This document shows positions 16,365-24,196 of a stretch of DNA of 64,000 nt, piece after piece. Below the pieces are notes generated by a model. It saw only the letters and a list, made by a program, of their open reading frames with translations, was not told the DNA's origin and did no database searches. The translations under genes and the position numbers were made by a program. This stretch comes from Murdochiella vaginalis (GTDB lineage: Bacteria > Bacillota > Clostridia > Tissierellales > Peptoniphilaceae). Each line of letters begins with the position of its first letter. Within the stretch, counting starts at the first letter, position 1. The stretch spans positions 372,001-436,000 of the forward strand of contig NZ_LT632322.1 in the NCBI RefSeq assembly GCF_900119705.1. Reading direction: 5' to 3'.

Positions 16365-17622
16365 TGTCTTGTTCCTCCTTTCCTGATGCTTCAAGGTTGG
16401 CAAAGGCTCCAGCATGAGAGAGCGGGAGCATGTTGCCGTTGATTAAATACAAATCGCCGCCTTCCTCTTTGGGAATGCGGTCGAGGTTTTCCAGTTCCCG
16501 GATGTCATTGGCGCTCATCCATCCGTTCTGACGGGCTGTGGCGTAGCCGGACATACGGCTTTGGTAATCCCCTCGTAAGAGGCCCTCCACATTGAACTTC
16601 ACGAAGAAGTCCTGCTTTTCCTCCGGATTTAAGAGCCTGCGGTGAATGGACTGTTCCCAGCGCACCACCCAGGGATCCAGGGTGTAGGTCACAAACTCGA
16701 GGGACTGTTGTTCGATATTCGAGAAGCTTGACTTTTCCAGGTCGCCCACCATATGCGGTGGCACGCGGAAGATGCGTGCAATCTCATCGATTTGAAATTT
16801 GCGCGTCTCCAAGAACTGTGCCTGCTCCGGGGAAATCGAGATGGGCGTGTATTTCATGCCTTCCTCGAGGACTGCGATCTTATTGGCATTCCCGGAACCG
16901 CCGAAGGTAGCCGTCCAGCTGTCACGAATTCGCGCTGGATCCTTGATGGTGCCGGGATGTTCCAGCACACCCGAAGGAGCGGCGCCGTTGGCAAAGAATT
17001 TCGAGCCGTATTCTTCCGTGGCGATGGCAAGGCCGATGGCGTTTTTGGCCATGGCGATGGGGCTGTAGCCGACCAGTCCGTCAAAGCCCAGTCCCGGAAT
17101 ATGCAATACGTCCGATGGTTTCAGCCGTACCGTAGAGCCTTTCATGGTGTGGGCTTCTTCAGTCTGTCTGGCGTATTCGTAGTAGAGATTGCCGTCAGAC
17201 CCACGGTTCACGCTCATCTTGTTTGGCATGAGAGGATACAGGGCAACGACCTCGCCCTTACCGTTTCGAATAACCTGCGCATAGGCATTGCCCCACAGAA
17301 GCAGATGCGTCATGAGCGTCTCCCGAAACACGAAGGAGCTCATCTCGGGATTGGGCTCATCGTGGAGGAGCCGATAGAGCGTATGCGTGAGCGCCTTTTC
17401 CTTTCCGCCATCCTCCTTGTAGCGGTAGAGGTGAAGCGGAAGGCCTGCAACAGCTTCGGAGAGAATCCGGACGCAGGCATAGACCGCCGTCATCTGCATG
17501 GCGGAGCGTTCCGTGACGGCTTTGCCGGACGAAGATCCTCCCAGATAAAAGGCGTAGCTACTGCCTGTTGTGCGGTTTTCCGGCTTATCTCTGGACTTGA
17601 ATAGTCCGCTAAAAATCCCCAT
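16312..17622 (-). CDS. Phage portal protein, HK97 type
   Basis: This 436-residue protein starts at ATG 17622 after AAAGGAGCAGCCT. Family features are the YAFYLGGSSSGKAVTERSAM start, AVYACVRILSEAVAGLPLHL, LLLWGNAYAQVIRNGKG, and DEIARIFRVPPHMVGDLE near the C-terminus. Twelve copies form the ring through which DNA enters and leaves the head. It lies directly after the large terminase, which docks on it. Confidence 0.95.
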   Translation of the reverse strand: MGIFSGLFKSRDKPENRTTGSSYAFYLGGSSSGKAVTERSAMQMTAVYACVRILSEAVAGLPLHLYRYKEDGGKEKALTHTLYRLLHDEPNPEMSSFVFRETLMTHLLLWGNAYAQVIRNGKGEVVALYPLMPNKMSVNRGSDGNLYYEYARQTEEAHTMKGSTVRLKPSDVLHIPGLGFDGLVGYSPIAMAKNAIGLAIATEEYGSKFFANGAAPSGVLEHPGTIKDPARIRDSWTATFGGSGNANKIAVLEEGMKYTPISISPEQAQFLETRKFQIDEIARIFRVPPHMVGDLEKSSFSNIEQQSLEFVTYTLDPWVVRWEQSIHRRLLNPEEKQDFFVKFNVEGLLRGDYQSRMSGYATARQNGWMSANDIRELENLDRIPKEEGGDLYLINGNMLPLSHAGAFANLEASGKEEQDSEEEILELESEPQQRRR

Positions 17623-17647
17623 AGGCTGCTCCTTTCTTAGAAAAGAC

Positions 17648-17675
17648 AAAAGAAAAGCACCTCTTTCGAGTTGCT
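17648..17675 (-). terminator. Terminator-like hairpin between large terminase and portal
   Basis: An imperfect hairpin (AGCAACTC, loop GAAA, GAGGTGCT) is followed on the minus strand by TTTTCTTTTG. It is one of several weak terminators spaced along the late operon. Confidence 0.5.
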
Positions 17676-17687
17676 GTGAGTTAATTA

Positions 17688-19295
17688 TTAAAAGACGAGA
17701 AGGCCCCGGCTGTCGTAGACTGATTCAGACGTATCATTTCCGCACCGAATCGCCCGGTCGAGGGCCATGATGGTGGCGATAGCGCCGTCGATCTTCTCGC
17801 TGGATTTGGCCTTATCCGCCTTGATGTTTCCGGCAGGGTCTCGTCGGATGTAGATGTTATCCATCATCCACCGGAGGACAGGATGACCGGCATGGGCAAG
17901 GCGCTCTTCCAAGGCCAGTTTCATCAGCTCTTTGGTGGGCGGGCTCATGTCCTTAAAGCCCTGTCCGAACGGAACGACCGTAAAACCCATACCCTCGAAG
18001 TTTTGCACCATCTGGACAGCACCCCAACGGTCAAAGGCAATCTCCCGGATGTTGTACTTTTCGCCCAGTTCTTCGATGAAGCTTTCGATAAAGCCGTAAT
18101 GAATGACGTTGCCCTCGGTGGTATTGAGAAAGCCTTGTTTTTCCCACACGTCATACGGTACGTGGTCACGCATCACCCGAAGCTCGAGCGTATCCTCCGG
18201 CACCCAGAAGAACGGAAGAATATCATACTTGCCTTCCGGATCCTCCGGCGGAAACACCAGTACAAAGGCGGTCACGTCGGTCGTGGAAGAAAGGTCAAGA
18301 CCACCGTAGCACACCCGTCCTTCAAGCTTATCCGGATCGACCGGAAAAGCGCATTTATCCCAGACCTCCATGGGCATCCAGCGCACCGCCTGCTTCACCC
18401 ATTGATTGAGCCTAAGCTGGCGGAAAGAATTCTCTTCGGCCGGGTTTTGCCTTGCCGACTCACAGGCGGCCTTGACCTTATCCATGCCAACCGTGATACC
18501 CAGTGATGGATTGGCTTTCTTCCAGACCTCCGGGTCCGTCCAGTCGTCGTTTTTGTCGGCACCATAAATCACCGGGTAGAAGGTCTGATCGACCTTTCGG
18601 CCTTCGAGGATGTCCTTGGCTTTCTGGTGCGTCTCATAGCAGATGGAGTTTGTGTCCGTGCCGGCCGTCGTGATAAGAAAGTAGAGTGGCTGCATCCGGG
18701 CATCGCCGGAGCCTTTGGTCATGACGTCAAAGAGCTTGCGGTTGGGCTGCGTGTGAAGCTCATCAAAGACCACACCGTGGATGTTAAAGCCGTGCTTGGA
18801 GTAGGCTTCCGCTGAAAGCACCTGATAGAAGCTGTTGGTTGGATGAAAGATGATGCGTTTCTGGGAGCCCAAGATTTTCACACGCTTTTTTAAGGCGGGG
18901 CTCATGCGCACCATATCCGCCGCCACATCGAACACGATTGTAGCCTGTTGTCTATCTGCCGCACAGCCATAGACCTCGGCGCGCTGTTCGCCATCCCCGC
19001 AACAGAGGAGGAGTGCCACGGCTGCGGCAAGTTCGGACTTGCCCATTTTCTTGGGAATCTCAATGTAGGCCGTGTTGAACTGGCGGTAGCCGTTTTCTTT
19101 CACGATGCCAAAGAGGTCGCGGATGATGCGCTCCTGCCAGTCAATGAGCTGGAAGGGCTTACCTGCCCACGTGCCTTTGGTGTGCTTTAGGCACTCGATG
19201 AAGGCGACGGCATAGTCAGCCTTTTGCTTGTCGTAGTGGGAGCCTTCCGCCATAAAGCGGGTCGGCTGGTAGTCTTTGAGCTTTCGCATCACCAT
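17688..19295 (-). CDS. Phage terminase large subunit
   Basis: This protein of about 535 residues is the ATP-driven packaging motor and nuclease. It has an ATPase domain with a P-loop variant IPKKMGKSELAAAVALL, Walker B-like GVVFDELHTQPN, and the coupling motif LITTAGTDTNS. The RNase H-like nuclease domain has acidic residues in YGGLDLSSTTDVTAFVLVF and near AFDRWGAVQMVQ. Three in-frame starts (ATG 19295, GTG 19292, ATG 19289) lie close behind GGAGG; the GTG has the best spacing, so the true start is uncertain by six bases. The small subunit is 6 kb away, separated by the methylation genes. Confidence 0.94.
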   Translation of the reverse strand: MVMRKLKDYQPTRFMAEGSHYDKQKADYAVAFIECLKHTKGTWAGKPFQLIDWQERIIRDLFGIVKENGYRQFNTAYIEIPKKMGKSELAAAVALLLCCGDGEQRAEVYGCAADRQQATIVFDVAADMVRMSPALKKRVKILGSQKRIIFHPTNSFYQVLSAEAYSKHGFNIHGVVFDELHTQPNRKLFDVMTKGSGDARMQPLYFLITTAGTDTNSICYETHQKAKDILEGRKVDQTFYPVIYGADKNDDWTDPEVWKKANPSLGITVGMDKVKAACESARQNPAEENSFRQLRLNQWVKQAVRWMPMEVWDKCAFPVDPDKLEGRVCYGGLDLSSTTDVTAFVLVFPPEDPEGKYDILPFFWVPEDTLELRVMRDHVPYDVWEKQGFLNTTEGNVIHYGFIESFIEELGEKYNIREIAFDRWGAVQMVQNFEGMGFTVVPFGQGFKDMSPPTKELMKLALEERLAHAGHPVLRWMMDNIYIRRDPAGNIKADKAKSSEKIDGAIATIMALDRAIRCGNDTSESVYDSRGLLVF

Positions 19296-19313
19296 GCATC
19301 CTCCTTTCCAAGG

Positions 19314-19339
19314 CAATAAAAAAGACCGCTCAAGCGATC
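19314..19339 (-). terminator. Intrinsic terminator before the large terminase
   Basis: A hairpin (GATCGC, loop TTGA, GCGGTC, one G-U) is followed on the minus strand by TTTTTTATTG. It separates the small early genes from the packaging and head genes. Confidence 0.6.
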
Positions 19340-19404
19340 TGCGTCCGGTTTCTATTTCTACGAGAAAGAGAGCCTGTGCGGCTCCGGTTTCTCTGGGTTT
19401 TTCT

Positions 19405-19635
19405 TTAGGCGTTTTGCTGTCCGAGCCGGTAGGCGGCCATCAAGGCGTCTTTCAGGCTCCAGATGCTGGTTTCGAGGAAGTCTTCTGCGTCGTTTCCGTG
19501 TTCTTCCAGGTCGCTTCTGCCTTCCAGCGAGGGCATCATTTCGAAGGCGAGCTTGGTGATTTGCTCTTCGATCTTTGCCTGTCTTGCTTTGGTTGTGTTC
19601 TGGAAGATTTGTGCTTTGTGTTCCTTGTTTGTCAT
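19405..19635 (-). CDS. Small phage protein, unknown function
   Basis: This 76-residue protein starts at ATG 19635, after AAAGGAGGAAACACC. It is highly charged and helical (TNKEHKAQIFQNTTKARQ, then an acidic patch EEHGNDAEDF). No domain is recognised. It carries its own upstream ACTTGCTAT-N11-AGAG element, so it seems to be a separately controlled single gene. Confidence 0.6.
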   Translation of the reverse strand: MTNKEHKAQIFQNTTKARQAKIEEQITKLAFEMMPSLEGRSDLEEHGNDAEDFLETSIWSLKDALMAAYRLGQQNA

Positions 19636-19679
19636 GGTGTTTCCTCCTTTGGTGTGTTCTTGTTGTGTGTGTATATTCG

Positions 19680-19703
19680 CTCTACACGGGAGGAATAGCA
19701 AGT
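19680..19703 (-). promoter_or_regulatory. ACTTGCTAT-N11-AGAG element, copy 2
   Basis: On the minus strand: ACTTGCTAT, 11 bases, AGAGCGAATATACACACAAC. It lies about 45 bases before the start of the 76-aa gene. It is nearly identical to copy 3 at 20196-20219, including the CGAATATACACACAAC tail, although the two genes are unrelated. Confidence 0.55.
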
Positions 19704-19794
19704 ACTATTTCGAAGATAAATGGCTATTTTTCAATGGTTATAACGAGGAAAGAAGAGACGAGAACCTCCTCTTCCAAGGGTGTATTTTCTTTTC

Positions 19795-20151
19795 TTACAG
19801 TCCCAGCTTGAAAGCCGGCTTGATTTCCTTCTCTCCGGTGCGCCAGTCGTTGAAGCGGCTTCTCACCTTAGTGAGACCGTTCAGTTGGCATCCAAGCTCG
19901 ACGAACTTGTCGATCGTCTCGATGATGCCGGAGAAGGCGGAAGAGATGGTGAACTCTGTGATGCCGAAGCGTCTGCAGTCCCGGAGGATTTCTTCAATAT
20001 CGTCGTTCCAAATGACATCCGCAAAATCCGGCACGTCATTTCCTGCTTCAAGGCTTGTGAGGTAGGCAGTTCCGAAAGTTGGGTTCACGCCAATCTCCTT
20101 GTAGTAGATTTTCTGTTCTTTAGCTTGGTCTAAAATCTCGATGTGTTTCAT
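19795..20151 (-). CDS. Small phage/plasmid-type protein, unknown function
   Basis: This 118-residue protein starts at ATG 20151 (GGAGGAAAACC upstream). It begins KHIEILDQAKEQKIYYKEIG and has an acidic centre (DVPDFADVIWNDDIEEILRD) followed by a Ser/Phe-rich stretch and a Trp-containing basic end. This type of protein is common in accessory DNA of gut Bacillota, but I know no function for it. It has its own upstream regulatory element. Confidence 0.65.
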   Translation of the reverse strand: MKHIEILDQAKEQKIYYKEIGVNPTFGTAYLTSLEAGNDVPDFADVIWNDDIEEILRDCRRFGITEFTISSAFSGIIETIDKFVELGCQLNGLTKVRSRFNDWRTGEKEIKPAFKLGL

Positions 20152-20195
20152 GGTTTTCCTCCTTCGGTGTGCTTGTCTTGTTGTGTGTATATTCG

Positions 20196-20219
20196 CTCTA
20201 CACCGAAGGAATAGCAAGT
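20196..20219 (-). promoter_or_regulatory. ACTTGCTAT-N11-AGAG element, copy 3
   Basis: The word pair has the same spacing as copies 1, 2 and 4, followed by CGAATATACACACAACAAG. It precedes the 118-aa gene by about 45 bases. Confidence 0.55.
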
Positions 20220-20239
20220 TATATTTGGCAGATAAACGG

Positions 20240-20431
20240 CTATTTTTCAATGTTTTCTTCACCTGTGAGGATGAAATGGGCATACGCTTTCGGGTGCTCT
20301 TCGATGAACAATACCAGCTCATAGTAGCCCCGCTCAAAGGCAAGGCGCTGGAATGCGGTTGCATCGAACATATTTGTCAGGCCGCTATCCCGGATGGTAA
20401 GAATCTGCTCTTTGATTTTCCCGTCCATCAC
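20240..20431 (-). CDS. Small protein resembling DUF5049
   Basis: This 63-residue protein has the pattern KIKEQILTIRDSGLTNMFD, then ELVLFIEEHPKAYAHFILTG, which I associate with the DUF5049 family of small phage proteins. The function is unknown. It overlaps the previous gene by four bases and ends a four-gene cluster of small early proteins. Confidence 0.7.
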   Translation of the reverse strand: MMDGKIKEQILTIRDSGLTNMFDATAFQRLAFERGYYELVLFIEEHPKAYAHFILTGEENIEK

Positions 20432-20643
20432 CGGCCTACCTTTCGGACCTCATCGACGCCAAAGAGGACGTTTAGCCCGGAGCCGTTCTCCCAGCGGACG
20501 AGAAGGGAACCCATATCGTCAATGCCAATCACGGTGCCGAGTGTGCCTTGTGGCGGAGCCTGCACATCGTCCATGTGCAGAAGCTCCACGCGAGAACCGA
20601 CAGGATATTTGAGTCGCAGATGTTCCAGTAACTCTTTACGCAT
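20428..20643 (-). CDS. Small beta-barrel-like protein, DUF4314 type
   Basis: This 71-residue protein, taken from the second methionine at 20643, contains VGSRVELLHMDDVQAPPQGT, then GTVIGIDDMGSLLVRWENGS. This is the DUF4314 pattern, probably a small SH3-like fold found in phages and mobile elements. The function is unknown. It overlaps both neighbours slightly. Confidence 0.75.
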   Translation of the reverse strand: MRKELLEHLRLKYPVGSRVELLHMDDVQAPPQGTLGTVIGIDDMGSLLVRWENGSGLNVLFGVDEVRKVGR

Positions 20644-21286
20644 TCTTCGCCTCCTCATCTGGTTCTCTAAACTTGAAGGAGGAGGAGCCTTGGAGGTTTT
20701 TCAGGAGTACCTTACGCGTTTCCTTGTACTCTGCGCCAATCATCCCGATGCGAAGGAGAAAACAGCGGAAGTAGTATTTCTCGTTTTCCACCTCATGGTC
20801 TTTTCCGGTGATGCGCTTGGCTTCTTTTGCGTGCTTGGCAAGAAGCGCGATGAAGGTCGTGTAGGCTTTTACTTCATCGGCAGAGGGAATCCGGTCAAAC
20901 CAGGGGAAGTGAATCTTCTCCTTGGTGATTTTGATTGGTGTTGCGCTAATATCGAGCGCATGCTGAATGACGCTTTTCTTCGAGGCAACAACCATGGTAA
21001 TCCGATAGATGGCCGACTCGCTGAACCCTTCTCTGGGAAGGGAGATAGTAAATAAGTCAGCATCCTCTTCCGCTTGGAAGCCTTCAAAGGCGAGTGCCTC
21101 GGCGATCTTTTCCATCCGTTCCTCATCATCGCTAAGCAAGGTGCCGAATCGGTCGACGGTAAAAGAGCCTATCGTATAAGCGTAGGTGGGAATCCCTTCA
21201 TATTTTGCTTTCTCTCCGGTCAGCTTCTCCAGTGCGCTGACCAGCGGCCTTCTTTCCTTGCCTTCCAGGTGATAGTGTCTTTCCAT
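20636..21286 (-). CDS. Phage protein of the 'virulence-related protein' type
   Basis: This 216-residue protein begins RHYHLEGKERRPLVSALEKL, has a central DADLFTISLPREGFSESAI, and ends in a basic region (FRCFLLRIGMIGAEYKETRK). Proteins with this layout are often labelled 'virulence-related' in Bacillota prophages without experimental support. No catalytic motif is seen. It heads the small-gene cluster behind the cytosine methyltransferase. Confidence 0.65.
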   Translation of the reverse strand: MERHYHLEGKERRPLVSALEKLTGEKAKYEGIPTYAYTIGSFTVDRFGTLLSDDEERMEKIAEALAFEGFQAEEDADLFTISLPREGFSESAIYRITMVVASKKSVIQHALDISATPIKITKEKIHFPWFDRIPSADEVKAYTTFIALLAKHAKEAKRITGKDHEVENEKYYFRCFLLRIGMIGAEYKETRKVLLKNLQGSSSFKFREPDEEAKNA

Positions 21287-21340
21287 GACTGTATTCCTTT
21301 CTGCTTTTCAAAAGGTGTCTTTTGGTATGTCTATACATCA

Positions 21341-21364
21341 CTCTGTTGGTGAGAAATAGCAAGT
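21341..21364 (-). promoter_or_regulatory. ACTTGCTAT-N11-AGAG element, copy 4
   Basis: On the minus strand ACTTGCTAT begins at the stop codon of the cytosine methyltransferase, followed by 11 bases, AGAG and TGATGTATAG. This copy is the most divergent outside the two fixed words, but their spacing is the same. Confidence 0.5.
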
Positions 21365-22935
21365 TATTTCTTCTGGTTTTCTGCGATGGCGCGGAGCACA
21401 TATTCTGCACACGGTAGGGCAATGCCGTTGCCCCAGAGTTTGTACTCTGCGCTGTCGGAGTAAGGGTCAGCGAGCCATTTTTGAAGCTGTTTGTCGGTCT
21501 TAGGCTTTGGCGTTTTTCCCTGTGTGCTCTGCCATTCCAGAAAGACTTCACGCCAAAAGACAAGGTCATCTTCTGACGGATTCGGCTCGCTCAAATCTTG
21601 GCACCAAGGATCCGGAAAGCCCATGAGTCTGGCACATTCCGTGGGCGTAAGTCGTCTAACCATATACTGTGGGCCGCTATTTGCATTGATGATGGGTGGA
21701 TCTTTGTAATCCGAAGCGACCAGCGTATTAGCCTGATCTTGCAGGGCGTCGGTGTGGTATGAGGTCTTGCTTGTGGAAAACACCACGGCAATGCCGCCCT
21801 GATTGCAGGTTGGCGAAATACCGGATGTGTCGAGCGTTTTGGAGAGGTCTGTTTTGTATCCGAAACGTCCGGCTCCGGATTCTTTATGAACGGCATTAAA
21901 GCCGTAGGCTACCGGTTCAAAGAGCGTCTGGTCGTTGTGCGTTGAGATGGTGGCGGAGAGGTTATCCTGGACCAGCGCACCTTTCCCGCCACCTTCTTTT
22001 CCTGATCGGATTTTCAGCGTCTTAGGTTCTGCAATCAGAGGCGTGTTCCCGCCGCCTGTCCCGTAGCGGGCAGTTGTCGCTGGAGCCTTTTCAAGCGGCC
22101 CGGTTACTCTGGCGTCTTGCGGGTGGTTTTCAAAGACCAGCGGCGGATGATTGGCTTTCGCTCTTAGCGTATTCGTGCGGTTCTTAATAACGTCCATTCG
22201 GCTGCCGCCCTGATCCATCAGGCAGAGCGTGCTTGCATCTCCAGCGCTTCTTTCAGAACGTCCGGCAGTGCTTTGCCGCGCTCCGATGCCCTTCGAAGAA
22301 TTCCCTGGCAGGCCATCGGACTCAAATAATATTTTTCCGGCACCTTGTCCTGCAAAATCTGCGATAAGGTAGATTCTCTTGCGTCTCTGGGGGACTCCGA
22401 AGTATTGCGCATCCAAGAGTCGCCAGGCGATGGAGTAACCATCTCCCATGATGGTTCCGGCGTTTGTCCATTTTGAAGATGCAGGTACAGATATGGTCTT
22501 ATCTTTAATCCGGCATAAGGACTCAAGGACGATCCGGAAGTCTTCTCGGCCTCCGGATGAAAACACGCCCGGGACATTTTCCCAGACGCAGTAGGTTGGA
22601 TAGTTTCCATGCGTTTCCTCCCGCATTTCCTGTATGATTCGGACGGCTTCGTAGAACAGGTTTGACCGTGAGCCTGACAACCCTTCACGCTTACCTGCAA
22701 TGGACATATCCTGACAGGGACTGCCAAAGGTGATGATATCCACTGGAGGAAGGGTGCGTCCGGACAGGTCTTCAATATTTCCAAAGTGCTGGACTTCCGG
22801 GAGACGTTTGGTGGTTACGCGAATGGCAAAGGGTTCAATTTCCGATGCCCAGATTGGCGTGATGCCGACGTGTTTTGCGGCCAGTTCGAAACCACCGGAA
22901 CCGGAGAAGAGGGATCCGAGCGTAAGATTAGGCAT
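21364..22935 (-). CDS. DNA (cytosine-5-)-methyltransferase
   Basis: This 523-residue C5-cytosine methyltransferase starts at ATG 22935 after GGAGGAAGATC. Motif I is LGSLFSGSGGFELAA, the catalytic motif IV is TFGSPCQDMSIAGKREGL with the reactive cysteine in PCQ, motif VI is ENVPGVFSS, motif VIII is QRRKRIYLIADF, and motifs IX/X lie at RRLTPTECARLMGFPD and YKLWGNGIALP. The long variable region between VIII and IX holds the target-recognition sequence; its specificity cannot be read here. No cognate restriction enzyme is adjacent, so it is probably an orphan phage methylase protecting phage DNA from host restriction. Confidence 0.94.
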   Translation of the reverse strand: MPNLTLGSLFSGSGGFELAAKHVGITPIWASEIEPFAIRVTTKRLPEVQHFGNIEDLSGRTLPPVDIITFGSPCQDMSIAGKREGLSGSRSNLFYEAVRIIQEMREETHGNYPTYCVWENVPGVFSSGGREDFRIVLESLCRIKDKTISVPASSKWTNAGTIMGDGYSIAWRLLDAQYFGVPQRRKRIYLIADFAGQGAGKILFESDGLPGNSSKGIGARQSTAGRSERSAGDASTLCLMDQGGSRMDVIKNRTNTLRAKANHPPLVFENHPQDARVTGPLEKAPATTARYGTGGGNTPLIAEPKTLKIRSGKEGGGKGALVQDNLSATISTHNDQTLFEPVAYGFNAVHKESGAGRFGYKTDLSKTLDTSGISPTCNQGGIAVVFSTSKTSYHTDALQDQANTLVASDYKDPPIINANSGPQYMVRRLTPTECARLMGFPDPWCQDLSEPNPSEDDLVFWREVFLEWQSTQGKTPKPKTDKQLQKWLADPYSDSAEYKLWGNGIALPCAEYVLRAIAENQKK

Positions 22936-24196
22936 GATCTTCCTCCGGCAAGCTTGCCACGATTTCATCATAGGTGAACTTTTCGCCGTTACGGAGGACA
23001 AAAACGTCTTTTGTTTCACCCTGAATGAAATTAACGTAGCGGTTCACAGCCACATCCACAAACTTTGGTTCCAGCTCAATGCCGTAGCAAATCCGTCCCA
23101 GCTCTGCACTCGCAATGAGCGTGGAGCCCGAGCCTAAGAAGCCGTCCAAGACGAGACCATTGGTCTGCGTACATTGCTTGATGAGATAAGCAATGAGCGG
23201 CACAGGTTTGGAAGAGGGATGGCCAAAGCCGTCCTCTTTGGAATCGCGAATCCCGCCAAATTCAAACACGCTCGTCTGCTTTTGATCGCCGTACCAGATG
23301 TGTTTGCCGTCTTTGCGCCATCCGAAAATGATGGGCTCCATGTTGAATTTCCAGTCCGTGCGCATAAAGGGCGCGCGGGGCTTTTTCCAGATGAGACCAG
23401 CTCCAACCTTGAATCCCGCATCTTCGAAGGCGTCGTAGAAAACGCGCGTCTTCATGGTGGCGTAGAATTCGTAGATGGAAGCGTCGATGGTCATCGCTTC
23501 TTTGAAGTTAGTGAAAGCCTTCATGAGAAAGGCGTAGGCTTCTTTATCGGAGAGGTCATCGTTTTTGATCTTGCCGGACTTGCTCTCGAGGTTCACGAAG
23601 TACGGCGCATCCGTGCAGACGAGGTTCACCTTGATCTCCCCAAGAAGATTCTGGTAGGTTTCCTTTTCAGTCGCGTCTCCACAGATGACGGTGTGCTTTC
23701 CCAGATGCCATATGTCACCGGGCTTAGAAAAGCACGGCTTTTTCAGTTCTGCCTCGATGTCGAAGTCATCCTCGGTGCCTTCCGCGTCCGTTTCAAACAG
23801 CGCGGCGAGTTCCTTCTCGTCAAATCCGGTGAAGGAGAGGTCATAGGCCTGCTCCTGCAAGGCTTCAATCTCCACCCGGAGCATTTCCTCATCCCATCCG
23901 GCATCGAGCGCCATGCGGTTATCTGCGAGAATGTAGGCTTTCTTCTGCGCTTCGGTTAGGTGATCCGCAAGAACGCAGGGAACCTCTGCTAAGCCTTCGG
24001 CCTTGGCAGCGAGAATGCGACCGTGCCCTGCGATGACGTTGTATTTTTCGTCAATGATGACGGGATTGACAAACCCGAACTCTCTCAGTGAACTTCTGAG
24101 TTTATTAATCTGTTCGGCGGAGTGCGTCCGGGCGTTATTCACATAAGGTATCAGTTTGTCGATGGGAATCAGTTTCAGATCCTTCGTTGTATTCAT
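22928..24196 (-). CDS. ParB-domain DNA methyltransferase with altered motif IV
   Basis: This 422-residue fusion starts at ATG 24196. Residues ~5-110 are a ParB/Srx-like domain (LIPIDKLIPYVNNARTHS, VIAGHGRILAAKAEGL), and residues ~160-420 are an amino-methyltransferase. Motif I/X text is GLVLDGFLGSGSTLIAS and GRICYGIELEPKFVDVA. The catalytic tetrad, normally DPPY, reads DAPY in LVCTDAPYFVNLES. Such ParB-methylase fusions are common in Bacillota phages next to terminase genes. Activity may be lowered by the Pro-to-Ala change. It overlaps both neighbours by a few bases, forming a methylation operon with metK and the C5 enzyme. Confidence 0.9.
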   Translation of the reverse strand: MNTTKDLKLIPIDKLIPYVNNARTHSAEQINKLRSSLREFGFVNPVIIDEKYNVIAGHGRILAAKAEGLAEVPCVLADHLTEAQKKAYILADNRMALDAGWDEEMLRVEIEALQEQAYDLSFTGFDEKELAALFETDAEGTEDDFDIEAELKKPCFSKPGDIWHLGKHTVICGDATEKETYQNLLGEIKVNLVCTDAPYFVNLESKSGKIKNDDLSDKEAYAFLMKAFTNFKEAMTIDASIYEFYATMKTRVFYDAFEDAGFKVGAGLIWKKPRAPFMRTDWKFNMEPIIFGWRKDGKHIWYGDQKQTSVFEFGGIRDSKEDGFGHPSSKPVPLIAYLIKQCTQTNGLVLDGFLGSGSTLIASAELGRICYGIELEPKFVDVAVNRYVNFIQGETKDVFVLRNGEKFTYDEIVASLPEEDHA

